From Paenibacillus sp. FSL M7-0420 (GTDB lineage: Bacteria; Bacillota; Bacilli; Paenibacillales; Paenibacillaceae), in contig NZ_JBBOCJ010000001.1 of NCBI RefSeq assembly GCF_038002345.1, forward strand, positions 5,146,001 through 5,210,000: 64,000 nucleotides of DNA, written 5' to 3'. Positions 54,778-63,826 of this stretch are shown piece after piece. The notes under the pieces are model-generated. The model was given only the letters and a program-made list of their open reading frames with translations, searched no databases and was not told the origin of the DNA. Position 1 is the first letter of the stretch. Each line of letters starts with the position of its first letter. Position numbers and translations under genes: made by a program.

Positions 54778-54963
54778 AAAGAAATTCTATACAAGGTGCT
54801 GCACGGTGAACACGGTGACTCCTTACGACAAATTGTAACGGAGGGGAGTCCAAGCGTTCATATTAAAAACGCAATCGAGCACATTCTGAATCATTATCAG
54901 GATTCATTCCGCATTGAGGATTTGACACAACTTGCGAAGATGAGCGTTCCGTCGTTCCATAGG
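54778..54963 (+). pseudogene. Fragment of an AraC-family regulator
   Basis: 62 codons read KEILYKVLHGEHGDSLRQIV to FRIEDLTQLAKMSVPSFHR. This is the segment leading into the first HTH of AraC regulators of the type with EILYRVLxGExGxxLRQIA. There is no start codon, and the frame breaks at FHR where the second half of the HTH region should begin. The same frame then becomes meaningless. Confidence 0.78.
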
Positions 54964-54968
54964 CCAGC

Positions 54969-55826
54969 GAAGAGAGCCTCGGCAGAGCGTTCAAGGATTT
55001 CGCTACACGGGAGAACGTCGTCATTGCCACCAAACTGGGTGCTCCCATGCGTTCAGGACCTAACTCATTCGGGCTCTCTCGCAAAGCGATTATGACCGAA
55101 ATTGACCACAGCTTGCGACGTCTTGGAACGGATTATATCGACCTGTACCAGATTCATCGCGCTGACCCTTTTACCCCGTGGGAAGAGACGCTTGAAGCCC
55201 TCCATGATCTCGTAAAAATGGGCAAAGTACGCTATTTGGGCGCCTCCACCATGAGAACTTGGCAGTTCGCAAAGGCCCTGCATCTCCAGAAAGAGCACGG
55301 TTGGGCCCGCTTCATCTCCATGCAACACAACTACAACCTGATCGCCCGCGAGGAAGAGAACGAGATGATCCCGCTCTGTGCCGACGAAGGGATTCAGACG
55401 ATGGTCTTCAGTCCGCTGTCGCGGGGCGTCCTTGCCCGGCCTTGGGGTACACAAACGCCCCGCTCCGAGACCGAAACCGGTGCTGCCCAATACTATCAGG
55501 CAACTGCAGCAGCCGACCAAAAGATTGTGGAAGCCATCGGTCACGTTGCAAAGGAACGCGGAGTTAGCCGCGCCGAAATCTCACTCGCCTGGCTGTACCG
55601 CAACCCCGTCGTTGCCGCGCCCATCGTGGGAGCGCTCAAAACCAGTCATATTGACGATGCGATCAAAGCCCTCTCGATCAAGCTATCCGACGAAGAAGCA
55701 GAAAGACTGGAAGCTGCATACACCCCTCGCATCGACGTAAATGTTAGAAATTCCGACCCGAAGTCGATAGCCCGCATGGCGGCAACCGTTGGGCATGAGG
55801 TTGCAATTCCGGGTGGGGGGAAGTGA
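54969..55826 (+). pseudogene. Aldo/keto reductase lacking its N-terminus
   Basis: From 54969 the frame reads EESLGRAFKDFATRENVVIATKLG, then LRRLGTDYIDLYQIHR and LAWLYRNPVVAAPIVGA, all standard for NADPH-dependent aldo/keto reductases of about 325 aa. About 40 to 60 N-terminal residues, including the first strands and the usual GxxE start of the cofactor barrel, are missing and replaced by the AraC fragment in another frame. Translation from an internal ATG at 55047 would give 259 aa lacking the catalytic Tyr region, so activity is unlikely. Confidence 0.8.
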
Positions 55827-55838
55827 ATTGAATAGAGT

Positions 55839-55871
55839 AATAGGCCCATGCAGGTTGCATGGGCCTATTGG
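55839..55871. terminator. Bidirectional terminator
   Basis: TAGGCCCATGCA, loop GGT, TGCATGGGCCTA, a perfect 12-bp stem, with short A and T tracts on its flanks. Confidence 0.75.
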
Positions 55872-55962
55872 ACCAATGTAACAATTTCACTCTCTCAATA
55901 TTTAGTGAACTATATAATTACATATCTAAAACCGCAATTCTTTTAAAACCAAAAGATTCAAT

Positions 55963-56124
55963 TTAGGCTTGTTCTTCTGTTTTTAATTTTGGAACTGCCC
56001 AAACTAATGAATATTTAGCTCTTGTATTAGCAACATAACCTATTCTTCCTGATTCCAGCTCTTTTTCGAGCCAATGTTCCCCACTGAAAGCAGGACAGCT
56101 TCCTAATGCTTCAGCTTCAACCAT
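55963..56124 (-). CDS. Short ORF, 53 codons, unknown; possibly a gene remnant
   Basis: Minus-strand ATG at 56122-56124 opens MVEAEALGSCPAFSGEHWLE, through SGRIGYVANTRAKYSLVWAV to TEEQA. The composition looks protein-like, but there is no ribosome binding site, and the start abuts a terminator hairpin. It may be the tail of a lost gene. Confidence 0.35.
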   Translation of the reverse strand: MVEAEALGSCPAFSGEHWLEKELESGRIGYVANTRAKYSLVWAVPKLKTEEQA

Positions 56125-56126
56125 CT

Positions 56127-56162
56127 AAATACATAAAAAGCCGCCAATCCGGCAGCTTTTTA
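56127..56162 (-). terminator. Terminator after the fructokinase gene
   Basis: AAAAAGC-GCC and GGC-GCTTTTT arms enclose five bases, with A and T tracts on both sides, so it can act on both strands. Confidence 0.75.
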
Positions 56163-56189
56163 TGCACTTATTCTAACATCATTCAACCA

Positions 56190-57080
56190 CTACCTTACCT
56201 TTGAGCGTGAATCGAATGCTTGTACTCCCAGTGCTAATGCCCCGCACAAGCCAGCATTATCGCCGAGCATAGGTGCTACAATATAATGTCCCATATCCGA
56301 TACAATCGGCTTGGCACTCACGTATCCATTTAGAAGGCTGCCTACTTGCTCCCGGATCATCGGGAATAAGTGGATTTGTTTCATCACGCCCCCGCCGAGA
56401 ATGACTTTCTTAGGGGATAACGTCAGGATGACATTCGATATGGCCTGCGCGATGTAGAATGCCTCCATCTCCCATGCCGGGTGGTCTTCCGGCAGGGTAT
56501 CGCCCTTAGCCTTCCATCTTGCTTCTAGCGCCGGGCCGGCGGCCATACCTTCCAGACAATCGCCATGATAGGGACAATTGCCACCAAAGTCATCGTTCGG
56601 ATGCCGCCTTGTGAGGATATGTCCACCTTCTGGATGAACAAGTCCATGTACCAGGTTACCCTCGGTATAGACGCCGACTCCTACGCCAGTCCCGATCGTA
56701 TAGTAGACGCAGCTATCCAATCCTTGTGCTGCACCCCATGTGGCTTCGCCCAACGCGGCAGCATTGACGTCCGTATCCCAACCAACCGGAACATCGAAGA
56801 CCGATTTTAGCGTACCCAAGAAATTATATCCGGACCAGCCAGGTTTTGGCGTTGTCGTCACATAACCGTAAGTCGGACTGGAGAGTTCGAGGTCAATCGG
56901 ACCAAATGATCCAATCCCTATGCTATCGACTCTCTTCTCCCGGAAGTAGGCGATGACATTCTCCATCGTCTCTTCGGGTCGACGGGTCGGAAAGTGAATC
57001 CGATCCTCAATCTCCCCTTCTTCGTTCCCGACACCGCAGACAAACTTTGTTCCGCCTGCTTCAATTGCCCCGATACGCAT
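56190..57080 (-). CDS. ROK-family fructokinase
   Basis: Phosphorylates fructose released by the GH32 enzyme; 296 aa. The phosphate loop is GAIEAGGTKFVCGVG, the catalytic Asp is in DTDVNAAALGEA, and the zinc site (HPNDDFGGNCPYHGDCLEG with His and three Cys/His ligands) is intact, as in bacterial ScrK/Gmu-type fructokinases. The ATG at 57078-57080 has AAGGAGG 8 nt upstream and overlaps the GH32 stop by 20 nt, so the two are coupled. Confidence 0.9.
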   Translation of the reverse strand: MRIGAIEAGGTKFVCGVGNEEGEIEDRIHFPTRRPEETMENVIAYFREKRVDSIGIGSFGPIDLELSSPTYGYVTTTPKPGWSGYNFLGTLKSVFDVPVGWDTDVNAAALGEATWGAAQGLDSCVYYTIGTGVGVGVYTEGNLVHGLVHPEGGHILTRRHPNDDFGGNCPYHGDCLEGMAAGPALEARWKAKGDTLPEDHPAWEMEAFYIAQAISNVILTLSPKKVILGGGVMKQIHLFPMIREQVGSLLNGYVSAKPIVSDMGHYIVAPMLGDNAGLCGALALGVQAFDSRSKVR

Positions 57081-58611
57081 GAGCTTCCTCCTTGACCTCA
57101 TCTCTCCATATGCTTCCCAGCTCATTGATTTGGAGCGACATCAGCTTTACGTCTCCGCCAACCGCGTAGAGCTCAAGTCCGTTGCTCTCGGAAGCGGGGA
57201 AAATCATGTCCGAGATGACCGCTAGACCCTCACCACCGAACACTTCAATCGAAGACCAATCCATGAAGATGGACATGCGTACACGGTTATTCACAGGCGT
57301 CAGCGGTGCCTGGTGCTTAGCTGCGAAGTCCGGATGGAAATTCGTAGTGCCTGAATTCGTGCGATCGACAAACAACTCCATCTTGAGGGTATCGTACCCC
57401 ACCACCGTTTCTTCATCTGCAGACTTTCTAACCTTCATTCCGAACTCCGTTGCGGTTCCAATTTCGAATTCCGCGGTCAATTCCGCTCTATCAGTGGTGA
57501 TGTCCGCCAGCGGATTCATATCCGGAACCAAGGTTACATTCTCCAGAGCCATAAGCGGTGAACCTATCCTTCTCAATTCTTCTACCGGTTCTTGCACCAG
57601 ACGAAGGCCTTCCCGATAGGTTCTCAACTTCAACTCCCGTGGAATGGATGCATTTCCCCGCCACTTGTCAGTCGGAAGCGTCCCGGCATACCGCCAGTTG
57701 TTCATCCAGCCGATCCAGAGCTTACGGCCGTCTCCTTCCGGTATATCGCTCCAGGTGACGGCTGCATAGAAATCGGACCCGAAATCAATCCATTTCACAT
57801 CATGAACCGAAAGAATAGGCTCGTCAGGTGTAAATGTCTTACCATCGAAGCTGCCGACGAAGTACATCATACCGGAGCCGCCTGCCGGTGGTTCAGGTTC
57901 GTTCGGGTTCACTCCATTACAATCGCCCACACTTAGAATGAGCACCCACTTCTTCTGATTGGGATCACCATCGACATGAATCGAGAATAGATCCGGACAT
58001 TCATAAACGCCGCGATGTGTTCCGATGACGTCAGCGCCAAATGCACTAGCAAATGCCCATTCCTTCAAATTCGGAGAAGTGTAGAACTCCACACGGTCTT
58101 GAACAGCCAGAGTCATAATCCAACTAGATGTATCCTCATGCCAGAATACCTTCGGATCGCGGAAATCAAGCGTCGTCTCCGGAAACAATACCGGGTTTCC
58201 TTCATATTTTGTCCAAGTCCGTCCCTTGTCTCTGCTGTAGGCGATGCTTTGAACCTGCGGCTTACCTGGCTGCACCTTGTTGTCGTTATTCGTATAGATC
58301 GCCACAAGCCCTGACCCGTACTCATCAAAAAAACCACTAGTGTTTTGTGTATCGACTACCGCGCTTCCAGAGAAAATCGCACCGTCCTCACCTGGCGGCA
58401 AGGATGCTTCAAGCTCCTCCCAATGGACCAGATCGGTGCTTACCGCGTGCCCCCAATGCATTCTTCCGAAATCGGGTTGGCTTGCGAACGGCGTGTGCTG
58501 ATAAAAGAGGTGGTACTCATTCTCGTAATACACCATTCCGTTCGGATCGTTCATCCAGTTTTGTTGTGGCGAATAATGATACTGCGGACGGAACTTCTCT
58601 GTATAATTCAT
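57061..58611 (-). CDS. GH32 beta-fructosidase (levanase/sucrose hydrolase type)
   Basis: 516 aa, cytoplasmic (no signal peptide). The nucleophile is Asp22 in WMNDPNG; the transition-state Asp is in FRDPKVF (about 150) and the acid/base Glu in YECPDLF (about 205). A C-terminal beta-sandwich follows. Uptake by an ABC importer rather than a PTS points to unphosphorylated sucrose or short fructans as substrate. The ATG at 58609-58611 has GGGAG upstream; the frame is open 13 codons earlier without one. Confidence 0.92.
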   Translation of the reverse strand: MNYTEKFRPQYHYSPQQNWMNDPNGMVYYENEYHLFYQHTPFASQPDFGRMHWGHAVSTDLVHWEELEASLPPGEDGAIFSGSAVVDTQNTSGFFDEYGSGLVAIYTNNDNKVQPGKPQVQSIAYSRDKGRTWTKYEGNPVLFPETTLDFRDPKVFWHEDTSSWIMTLAVQDRVEFYTSPNLKEWAFASAFGADVIGTHRGVYECPDLFSIHVDGDPNQKKWVLILSVGDCNGVNPNEPEPPAGGSGMMYFVGSFDGKTFTPDEPILSVHDVKWIDFGSDFYAAVTWSDIPEGDGRKLWIGWMNNWRYAGTLPTDKWRGNASIPRELKLRTYREGLRLVQEPVEELRRIGSPLMALENVTLVPDMNPLADITTDRAELTAEFEIGTATEFGMKVRKSADEETVVGYDTLKMELFVDRTNSGTTNFHPDFAAKHQAPLTPVNNRVRMSIFMDWSSIEVFGGEGLAVISDMIFPASESNGLELYAVGGDVKLMSLQINELGSIWRDEVKEEAHAYRGN

Positions 58612-58640
58612 GTTTCTCCCACTCCTCCAGAATAATAATA

Positions 58641-58681
58641 GTCGGAGCATGGCCTGCTATAGCATGAACTCACACTCCGAC
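58641..58681 (-). terminator. Intercistronic hairpin between binding protein and GH32
   Basis: GTCGGAG (58641-58647) and CTCCGAC (58675-58681) pair, with further pairing possible inside. The tail on the minus strand is only T-rich (TATTATTATT), so partial termination or message processing is likely. Confidence 0.45.
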
Positions 58682-58704
58682 GGTATGCATTATAATGTAA
58701 CTGG

Positions 58705-60294
58705 CTATTTCCCCGCTCTGTCGTAACCTGTTTGTTTGATTTTCAGCCAATCCTGCATGCCAAGACGATCAAGCTCTTTGATGAATGCGTCCCACTCTTT
58801 GTCCACGTTCGCGCCTTGCATCCATTCCGTACGCTTCTTCAGAATATATGGCCACAGGTCGGCTTCGGTTTGGGTCAGGCGCTCTGATTCCTCTTTGGAG
58901 AAAAACACTCTCGGATATATATGCTCAGCTTTCATATCCGGCACATAGATCTTCTTCAAAATATCAATGCGATAGGCCGCATCGTCCGGCATCGTCGTTA
59001 CCTTACCGTAATAGGAATCGAGAATAGCTAACGGTCCGCCAGCGCTCGTTTTGACGCGCAGCTCGTTCGGTGAAGCACCGTTCAGCGGCAAGTGCTTCAG
59101 CATTTTAGTAGCTTCGTCCATTTCAAAAATATTCTGTTGCGTTTCGTCGCCATAAGTTCCCCAATTGTTCTGTACAGACTGGGACGGATCATACATTGCG
59201 TCTATCCATTTAATCGTCGCTTCGATGTTCTTGTTATCGGCTGTGATCACCATTCTGCCGCGGTCAAATCCCATACCGTTCGCACGGGCTACATTCTTCC
59301 AGCCGTTCGGCCCTTCCAGTGCCGGCATCGGTTCAAACGGACTGTCCATGCCGCTCACATTCGCCTTGTCCCAGGTGAAGTACAAGCCGTAGCGATCATC
59401 TTTTGCTTTGGCTATAAATTTGTTCCAGTCTTGGGTAATGAATTCCGGATCGATCAGACCCGCTGCGTACAGCTCCTGAAAGTACTTCATGCCTTCCTTA
59501 TAGCCCGGCGCCAATACGGCATTGTTCACCTTGCCGTCATTGTCGACCAGCGTTAGATCCCCGTTAAAGCCAGCTCCGAAGGAACCGAGAAGGAAACTTA
59601 AATCCTCGTTGGCCCCGTCATCATTAATAAAAGAAACCGGAATCTCGTCGGCTTTGCCATTGCCATTCGGATCCTTCGTTTTGAACGCGATCAACACTTG
59701 TTTCAGTTCCTCCGTCGTCTTTGGCATTTGCAGGCCAAGCTTATCCAGCCATGCCTTGTTAATCCATGGAATATTGTTGACAGAGTGAATACTCTCCTTG
59801 CCTTCACCAAGCTCCTCAATCCAAGGGAATGCGAGGATGTGCCCGTCCGGTGAAGTCATCATACCTTTGTATTGGGGTGCCTGTTCCAGCACCTTACTGA
59901 GGTTCGGCATTTTCTCAGGCGTAATGTATTCCTCGACAGGAATGATTGTGCCGTCATTGGCCAATTTCAACAAATCGAAATCACTGAGGCCGGCGTTGAA
60001 AAGCGCATCCGGAAGCTCACCTGTGGCCAAAGCGAGATTCCGCTTCTCGACGTACACATCTTCCGAATAGACTTTCCAGTCGATATGAATGCCGGTCTTT
60101 TCTTCCAGGCGTTTGAAGATCAGCTTCTCATTCGGGTCTTGAGGAGCAAGCGGCGAGTTCGGCGTCATGAAGGTTAGGGTTTGATCACCGGAATTCCCCT
60201 TTTCTTTGTCGCCTTCTTTATCGCTGCTGCATCCCGTAATTGCCATAACAGCCCCCAGGGAAATAATGGATACTGTTTTCTTAAAATGTTTCAT
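58705..60294 (-). CDS. Sugar ABC transporter substrate-binding lipoprotein, fructan importer
   Basis: 529 aa. The signal ends in the lipobox ITGCSSD. Mature features are of the LplA-like type: FMTPNSPLAPQDPNEKLIFKRLEE near the start, the calcium-type loop DPNGNGKADE, and WPYILKKRTEWMQGANVDKEWDAFIKEL at the end. AAGGGGAG precedes the ATG. It follows the two permease genes and precedes GH32 and fructokinase, so the ligand is probably a fructo-oligosaccharide or sucrose. Confidence 0.92.
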   Translation of the reverse strand: MKHFKKTVSIISLGAVMAITGCSSDKEGDKEKGNSGDQTLTFMTPNSPLAPQDPNEKLIFKRLEEKTGIHIDWKVYSEDVYVEKRNLALATGELPDALFNAGLSDFDLLKLANDGTIIPVEEYITPEKMPNLSKVLEQAPQYKGMMTSPDGHILAFPWIEELGEGKESIHSVNNIPWINKAWLDKLGLQMPKTTEELKQVLIAFKTKDPNGNGKADEIPVSFINDDGANEDLSFLLGSFGAGFNGDLTLVDNDGKVNNAVLAPGYKEGMKYFQELYAAGLIDPEFITQDWNKFIAKAKDDRYGLYFTWDKANVSGMDSPFEPMPALEGPNGWKNVARANGMGFDRGRMVITADNKNIEATIKWIDAMYDPSQSVQNNWGTYGDETQQNIFEMDEATKMLKHLPLNGASPNELRVKTSAGGPLAILDSYYGKVTTMPDDAAYRIDILKKIYVPDMKAEHIYPRVFFSKEESERLTQTEADLWPYILKKRTEWMQGANVDKEWDAFIKELDRLGMQDWLKIKQTGYDRAGK

Positions 60295-60342
60295 ACTAAT
60301 TCTCCCCTTTTAAATGTCTTCATTTATATAACTGTAGGCTCT

Positions 60343-61227
60343 CTACTTGAGGGAACCGACCATGACACCTTTTTCGAAGTATTTCTGGAAGAAAGGATAC
60401 ATTACAAGAAGCGGAAGACTGGAGACTACGATGGCCGCATACTTCATCAATTCGGACAATCGTGCTAACTCAGCCTGTTCCTTAATTGAAGAGACAATAT
60501 TCGGATCAACCTTGTTCAGAATCAGAATACGCCGAAGTACGAGCTGTAGCGGATATTTATCTTGATTCTCCAAGTAGATCAGAGATTGAAAGAAATCATT
60601 CCAGTGACCAACGAAAGCATATAACGCAAGGACAAACACGATAGGCTTGGAGAGCGGAATGATAATGCTAAAGAAGATTGTGAAATCTGAGGCACCGTCA
60701 ATCTTAGCCGCTTCGTTCATTTCCTTTGGCAAGCCCCGGAAGAACGTACGGGCCAGAATAATGTTCCAGACACTCACTGCACCCGGGATCACGAGCGCCC
60801 AGATGGTATCAAGCATGCCCAGACTCTTCACCACGAGATAAGTCGGGATCAGACCCCCGCCAAAGAACATGGTGATAATGAAAAGCGTCATAATTATTTT
60901 TCTTCCGACGAAGTCGTCGAGCGCCAATGGATATCCTGCAAAGACGCAGACAGAAACCGTTATCACTGTGAAAACGGAGGAATATAGCAACGCGTTCAGA
61001 AATCCACCAATGATTTTGTCATCCGATAAAATCATTCTATATCCCTCAAGGCTATAATCTGAGAAGTCGAAGGATAACCCCTTATTCAGAAGTGCCGTCG
61101 GTTCCATGAACGAAGCCACGACCATATAAATCAGCGGACCAATAATCGCTACAACGAGGAGAACCAGCAGGGTGAAGATAACACCGAGCACGACCTTGTC
61201 CATCTTAGTTGGTTTAATACTGTCCAT
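60343..61227 (-). CDS. ABC sugar permease (LplC-like), fructan importer
   Basis: 294 aa, about six membrane helices. The EAA loop reads EMNEAAKIDGASDFTIFF near residue 190, and the C-terminus FFQKYFEKGVMVGSLK is family-typical. AAAGGAG precedes the ATG. Confidence 0.92.
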   Translation of the reverse strand: MDSIKPTKMDKVVLGVIFTLLVLLVVAIIGPLIYMVVASFMEPTALLNKGLSFDFSDYSLEGYRMILSDDKIIGGFLNALLYSSVFTVITVSVCVFAGYPLALDDFVGRKIIMTLFIITMFFGGGLIPTYLVVKSLGMLDTIWALVIPGAVSVWNIILARTFFRGLPKEMNEAAKIDGASDFTIFFSIIIPLSKPIVFVLALYAFVGHWNDFFQSLIYLENQDKYPLQLVLRRILILNKVDPNIVSSIKEQAELARLSELMKYAAIVVSSLPLLVMYPFFQKYFEKGVMVGSLK

Positions 61228-61241
61228 GATGATCTCCTTTC

Positions 61242-62207
61242 CTATACAATTCCATCGCCATCGTTAACCCGTTTCACGATAAAATTCACCGTAAACAGCA
61301 TAATGAGGTTAATGACGGTATTAAACAATTCCACGGCAGCGGAGAACGAATAGTTCGCCTGCTGGAAGCCGATCCGATAGACATAAGTACTGATTACATC
61401 CGATTTCTCCATGTTCATTTCGTTCCACATCAGAATGGCTTTGTCACCGCCACCGGCCATAATGCCGCCTGCCGCGAGAATGATCATGATCGCAATAACC
61501 GGCCTGATGGTTGGTATATCAATATGCCTTATACGCTGAAGCAGGCTTGCACCGTCAAGTGTCGCCGCATTATGCAGCTCCGGATCCACATTGGCCAATG
61601 CAGCCACATATATAATGGACGACCATCCAGCCCCCTGCCAGATTCCGGAGAGGATATACATCGGACGGAAATATTCCGGTTCTGACATGAACGAGAGCGG
61701 CATTCCGCCAAAGGCCACAACTAATTTATTTACCGGGCCTGTTGGAGAGAATAAGACAAAGAGCATACCCACAACAACAACAACAGAAATGAAGTTCGGC
61801 GCATATAAGAACAATTGAATGTTCTTTTTCATCGCGGCCTTGCGTACCTGATTCAACATTAATGCCAGAATAATCGGCACCGGGAATCCCAGCAACAGAC
61901 CGTAAATGTTCAACTGAAGGGTATTGAATAACAATTGCTCAAAATTGGGTGCATTAAAGAATCGTTCGAAGTGATGAAACCCAACCCAGTCACTCCCCAA
62001 AATACCTTTTCGAAAGCTGTAGTCTTTAAAAGCGATCAGAACACCATACATAGGGAGATATTTAAAAATAATAGTCAATACGACTGCCGGAAGGACAAAA
62101 AGGTAAAGCCAATAGTTGTTCTTGATATACCTGAGTTTCTCCATAAGTCCTGTGCGATTCCTAGCTTCCGGTCTTTTATTTTGTGTGATTCCAGAAGTTT
62201 GTTGCAA
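61242..62207 (-). CDS. ABC sugar permease (LplB-like), fructan importer
   Basis: 321 aa, about six membrane helices. The EAA-type loop reads LHNAATLDGASLLQRIR, with Asn in place of the usual Glu. I chose the TTG at 62205-62207 because GGGGGAGGAG lies just upstream; the frame extends to 62300 through the leader. It is the first gene of the operon that ends with fructokinase. Confidence 0.88.
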   Translation of the reverse strand: MQQTSGITQNKRPEARNRTGLMEKLRYIKNNYWLYLFVLPAVVLTIIFKYLPMYGVLIAFKDYSFRKGILGSDWVGFHHFERFFNAPNFEQLLFNTLQLNIYGLLLGFPVPIILALMLNQVRKAAMKKNIQLFLYAPNFISVVVVVGMLFVLFSPTGPVNKLVVAFGGMPLSFMSEPEYFRPMYILSGIWQGAGWSSIIYVAALANVDPELHNAATLDGASLLQRIRHIDIPTIRPVIAIMIILAAGGIMAGGGDKAILMWNEMNMEKSDVISTYVYRIGFQQANYSFSAAVELFNTVINLIMLFTVNFIVKRVNDGDGIV

Positions 62208-62315
62208 CTTCTCCTCCCCCTCAATACTCATTTGCAAAACATAAATGTGATTTTGGATACTTCTCGCGCGAAAGTAAGTGCTTCCATAAGTCACTGACAA
62301 CAGCTTAGCAAATTC

Positions 62316-62372
62316 AATTTACAACATCACGATTACTTCGTCAAGACTTTTTACGACTGCAAAAGTAAACAT
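62316..62372 (-). promoter_or_regulatory. Promoter of the fructan operon with an upstream repeat
   Basis: Minus-strand TTGACG (62339-62344) and TAAATT (62316-62321) are 17 nt apart. GTTTACTTTTGCA on the minus strand (62358-62370) lies just upstream of the -35 and recurs on the plus strand at 62514-62526. It is a candidate LacI-family half-operator. Confidence 0.6.
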
Positions 62373-62513
62373 ATGCACACTTAAAAAGCACTCTTTCATT
62401 TTAATAACGTAAAATTCATTAATTTTCCTGCTCAAAACAACGAAATAATAGTTTTATATTCCGAAAAAGCCATCACGAGGTGAATGCACACCATCCACCT
62501 TCTTTGTGCATTT

Positions 62514-62538
62514 GTTTACTTTTGCACAAAATGTAAAC
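62514..62538 (+). promoter_or_regulatory. Candidate LacI-family operator
   Basis: A 25-nt near-palindrome with outer arms GTTTAC and GTAAAC and 9 of 12 symmetric pairs. It lies about 55 nt upstream of the -35 of the LacI-type gene. Confidence 0.55.
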
Positions 62539-62592
62539 CTTAACACTCGTTCTTTTTCCTTTTTCTCCATTTGTTCATTTGTAACAATTAAG

Positions 62593-62621
62593 TTGACAAT
62601 TATATTATTTTATACTACGAT
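62593..62621 (+). promoter_or_regulatory. Promoter of the LacI-type gene
   Basis: TTGACA (62593-62598) and TACGAT (62616-62621) are separated by 17 nt in an AT-rich region. Confidence 0.5.
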
Positions 62622-62667
62622 TATTTTGGTCGAGAACGCACTACTTCTGCTAAAGGAGCCATTCTCT

Positions 62668-63705
62668 TTGAACAAAGAAAAAGTAACCATTCAAGATATA
62701 GCCGATTCGCTTGGACTATCTAGGAATACTGTATCCAAAGCATTAAATAATAATCCTTCTATACCGGATGAGACACGCAGCAAAGTGGTCAGAAAAGCTA
62801 TTGATATGAATTACAAGCAGTTCGCCTTGTTCGAACAAGAAGTCACACCTGCCAAAAAAACCGGCAATATCGCCCTGCTTACAGCAAATATGCCGAACAA
62901 TTCACATTTTGGCACATCACTGCTAAGCGGCCTCGAACAAAAAATCAGCTCCGAAGGCTTTAATTTGTCGATACATATCGTTCGAGAGAATGAACTCGAT
63001 TCGTCGGCTCTTCCTGTCAATTTCGACAAAAGTAAAGTAGATGGCATTGTCTGTATCGAATTGTTCGACAAGAGCTACTCGGAGTTTATTACGTCATTTG
63101 AGATCCCGACATTATTCATTGACGCTTCAGCAGAACTGACGTTTTCTGAGATGAAGGCAGATCTGCTGCTGATGGAGAACATTCACAGTTCTTTCAGTAT
63201 AACGAAGAAGCTCATTGATGAAGGAATTACGGAGATCGGGTTTATCGGCGATTCCCGCCACTGCATGAGCTTCAACGAGCGTTGGGACGGGTTCACCAAA
63301 GCCATGTATGCCGCCCGGATTGATCTTGATGAATCCTTCTGCATTCTCGAAGACGACCGGCGCATCGCTGACTATAAGTGGCTTAAGCAGCGACTAGCCA
63401 GCATGACAAATCTTCCACCCGCGTTCGTATGCGCCAATGACTACATCGCTATTAATGTCATTCGTATCTTAAAGGACCTTAATATCCAAATTCCTGGTGA
63501 GGTTAAGGTCTGCGGATTCGATAATTCCCCGGAGTCGCGAATCGTGGAACCCCACTTGACCACCGTTCATATCCACCGGTCCGAAATGGGCTTTCTTGCG
63601 GCCGAGATGCTTCTGTCCAAAATCGAAAATCCCGGTAGACCTCCGCTGGTTACGCATGTGAAGACGATGCCGCTTTTCCGTCAATCGACGGGTCATGAGG
63701 AGTAG
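62668..63705 (+). CDS. LacI-family transcriptional regulator of the fructan cassette
   Basis: 345 aa, normal LacI length. The N-terminal HTH (about 4-50) reads VTIQDIADSLGLSRNTVSKALNNNPSIPDETR; a periplasmic-binding-protein-like effector domain follows, with GIVCIELFD, EIGFIGDSRHCMSFNERWDGF and PPAFVCANDYIAINVIRIL. I use the TTG at 62668 with AAAGGAG 8 nt upstream; the longer frame translates the promoter. It is divergent from the fructan importer operon and should control it. Confidence 0.92.
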   Translation: MNKEKVTIQDIADSLGLSRNTVSKALNNNPSIPDETRSKVVRKAIDMNYKQFALFEQEVTPAKKTGNIALLTANMPNNSHFGTSLLSGLEQKISSEGFNLSIHIVRENELDSSALPVNFDKSKVDGIVCIELFDKSYSEFITSFEIPTLFIDASAELTFSEMKADLLLMENIHSSFSITKKLIDEGITEIGFIGDSRHCMSFNERWDGFTKAMYAARIDLDESFCILEDDRRIADYKWLKQRLASMTNLPPAFVCANDYIAINVIRILKDLNIQIPGEVKVCGFDNSPESRIVEPHLTTVHIHRSEMGFLAAEMLLSKIENPGRPPLVTHVKTMPLFRQSTGHEE

Positions 63706-63769
63706 AGTGTAGAACCATGCCGTAGACTGCGCGTTGGCAGAAGTTGAGTGTTGCGCGTGTCGCGAAGCT

Positions 63770-63826
63770 TACAACAAGGAACCCTTTCAGCAAACGTTAT
63801 GCTGAAAGGGTTCCTTGTTTTTTATT
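63770..63826. terminator. Strong bidirectional terminator
   Basis: A perfect 20-bp stem (AACAAGGAACCCTTTCAGCA and its complement) around a seven-base loop, with T tracts on the plus strand and A-rich flank on the other. It separates converging genes. Confidence 0.93.
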
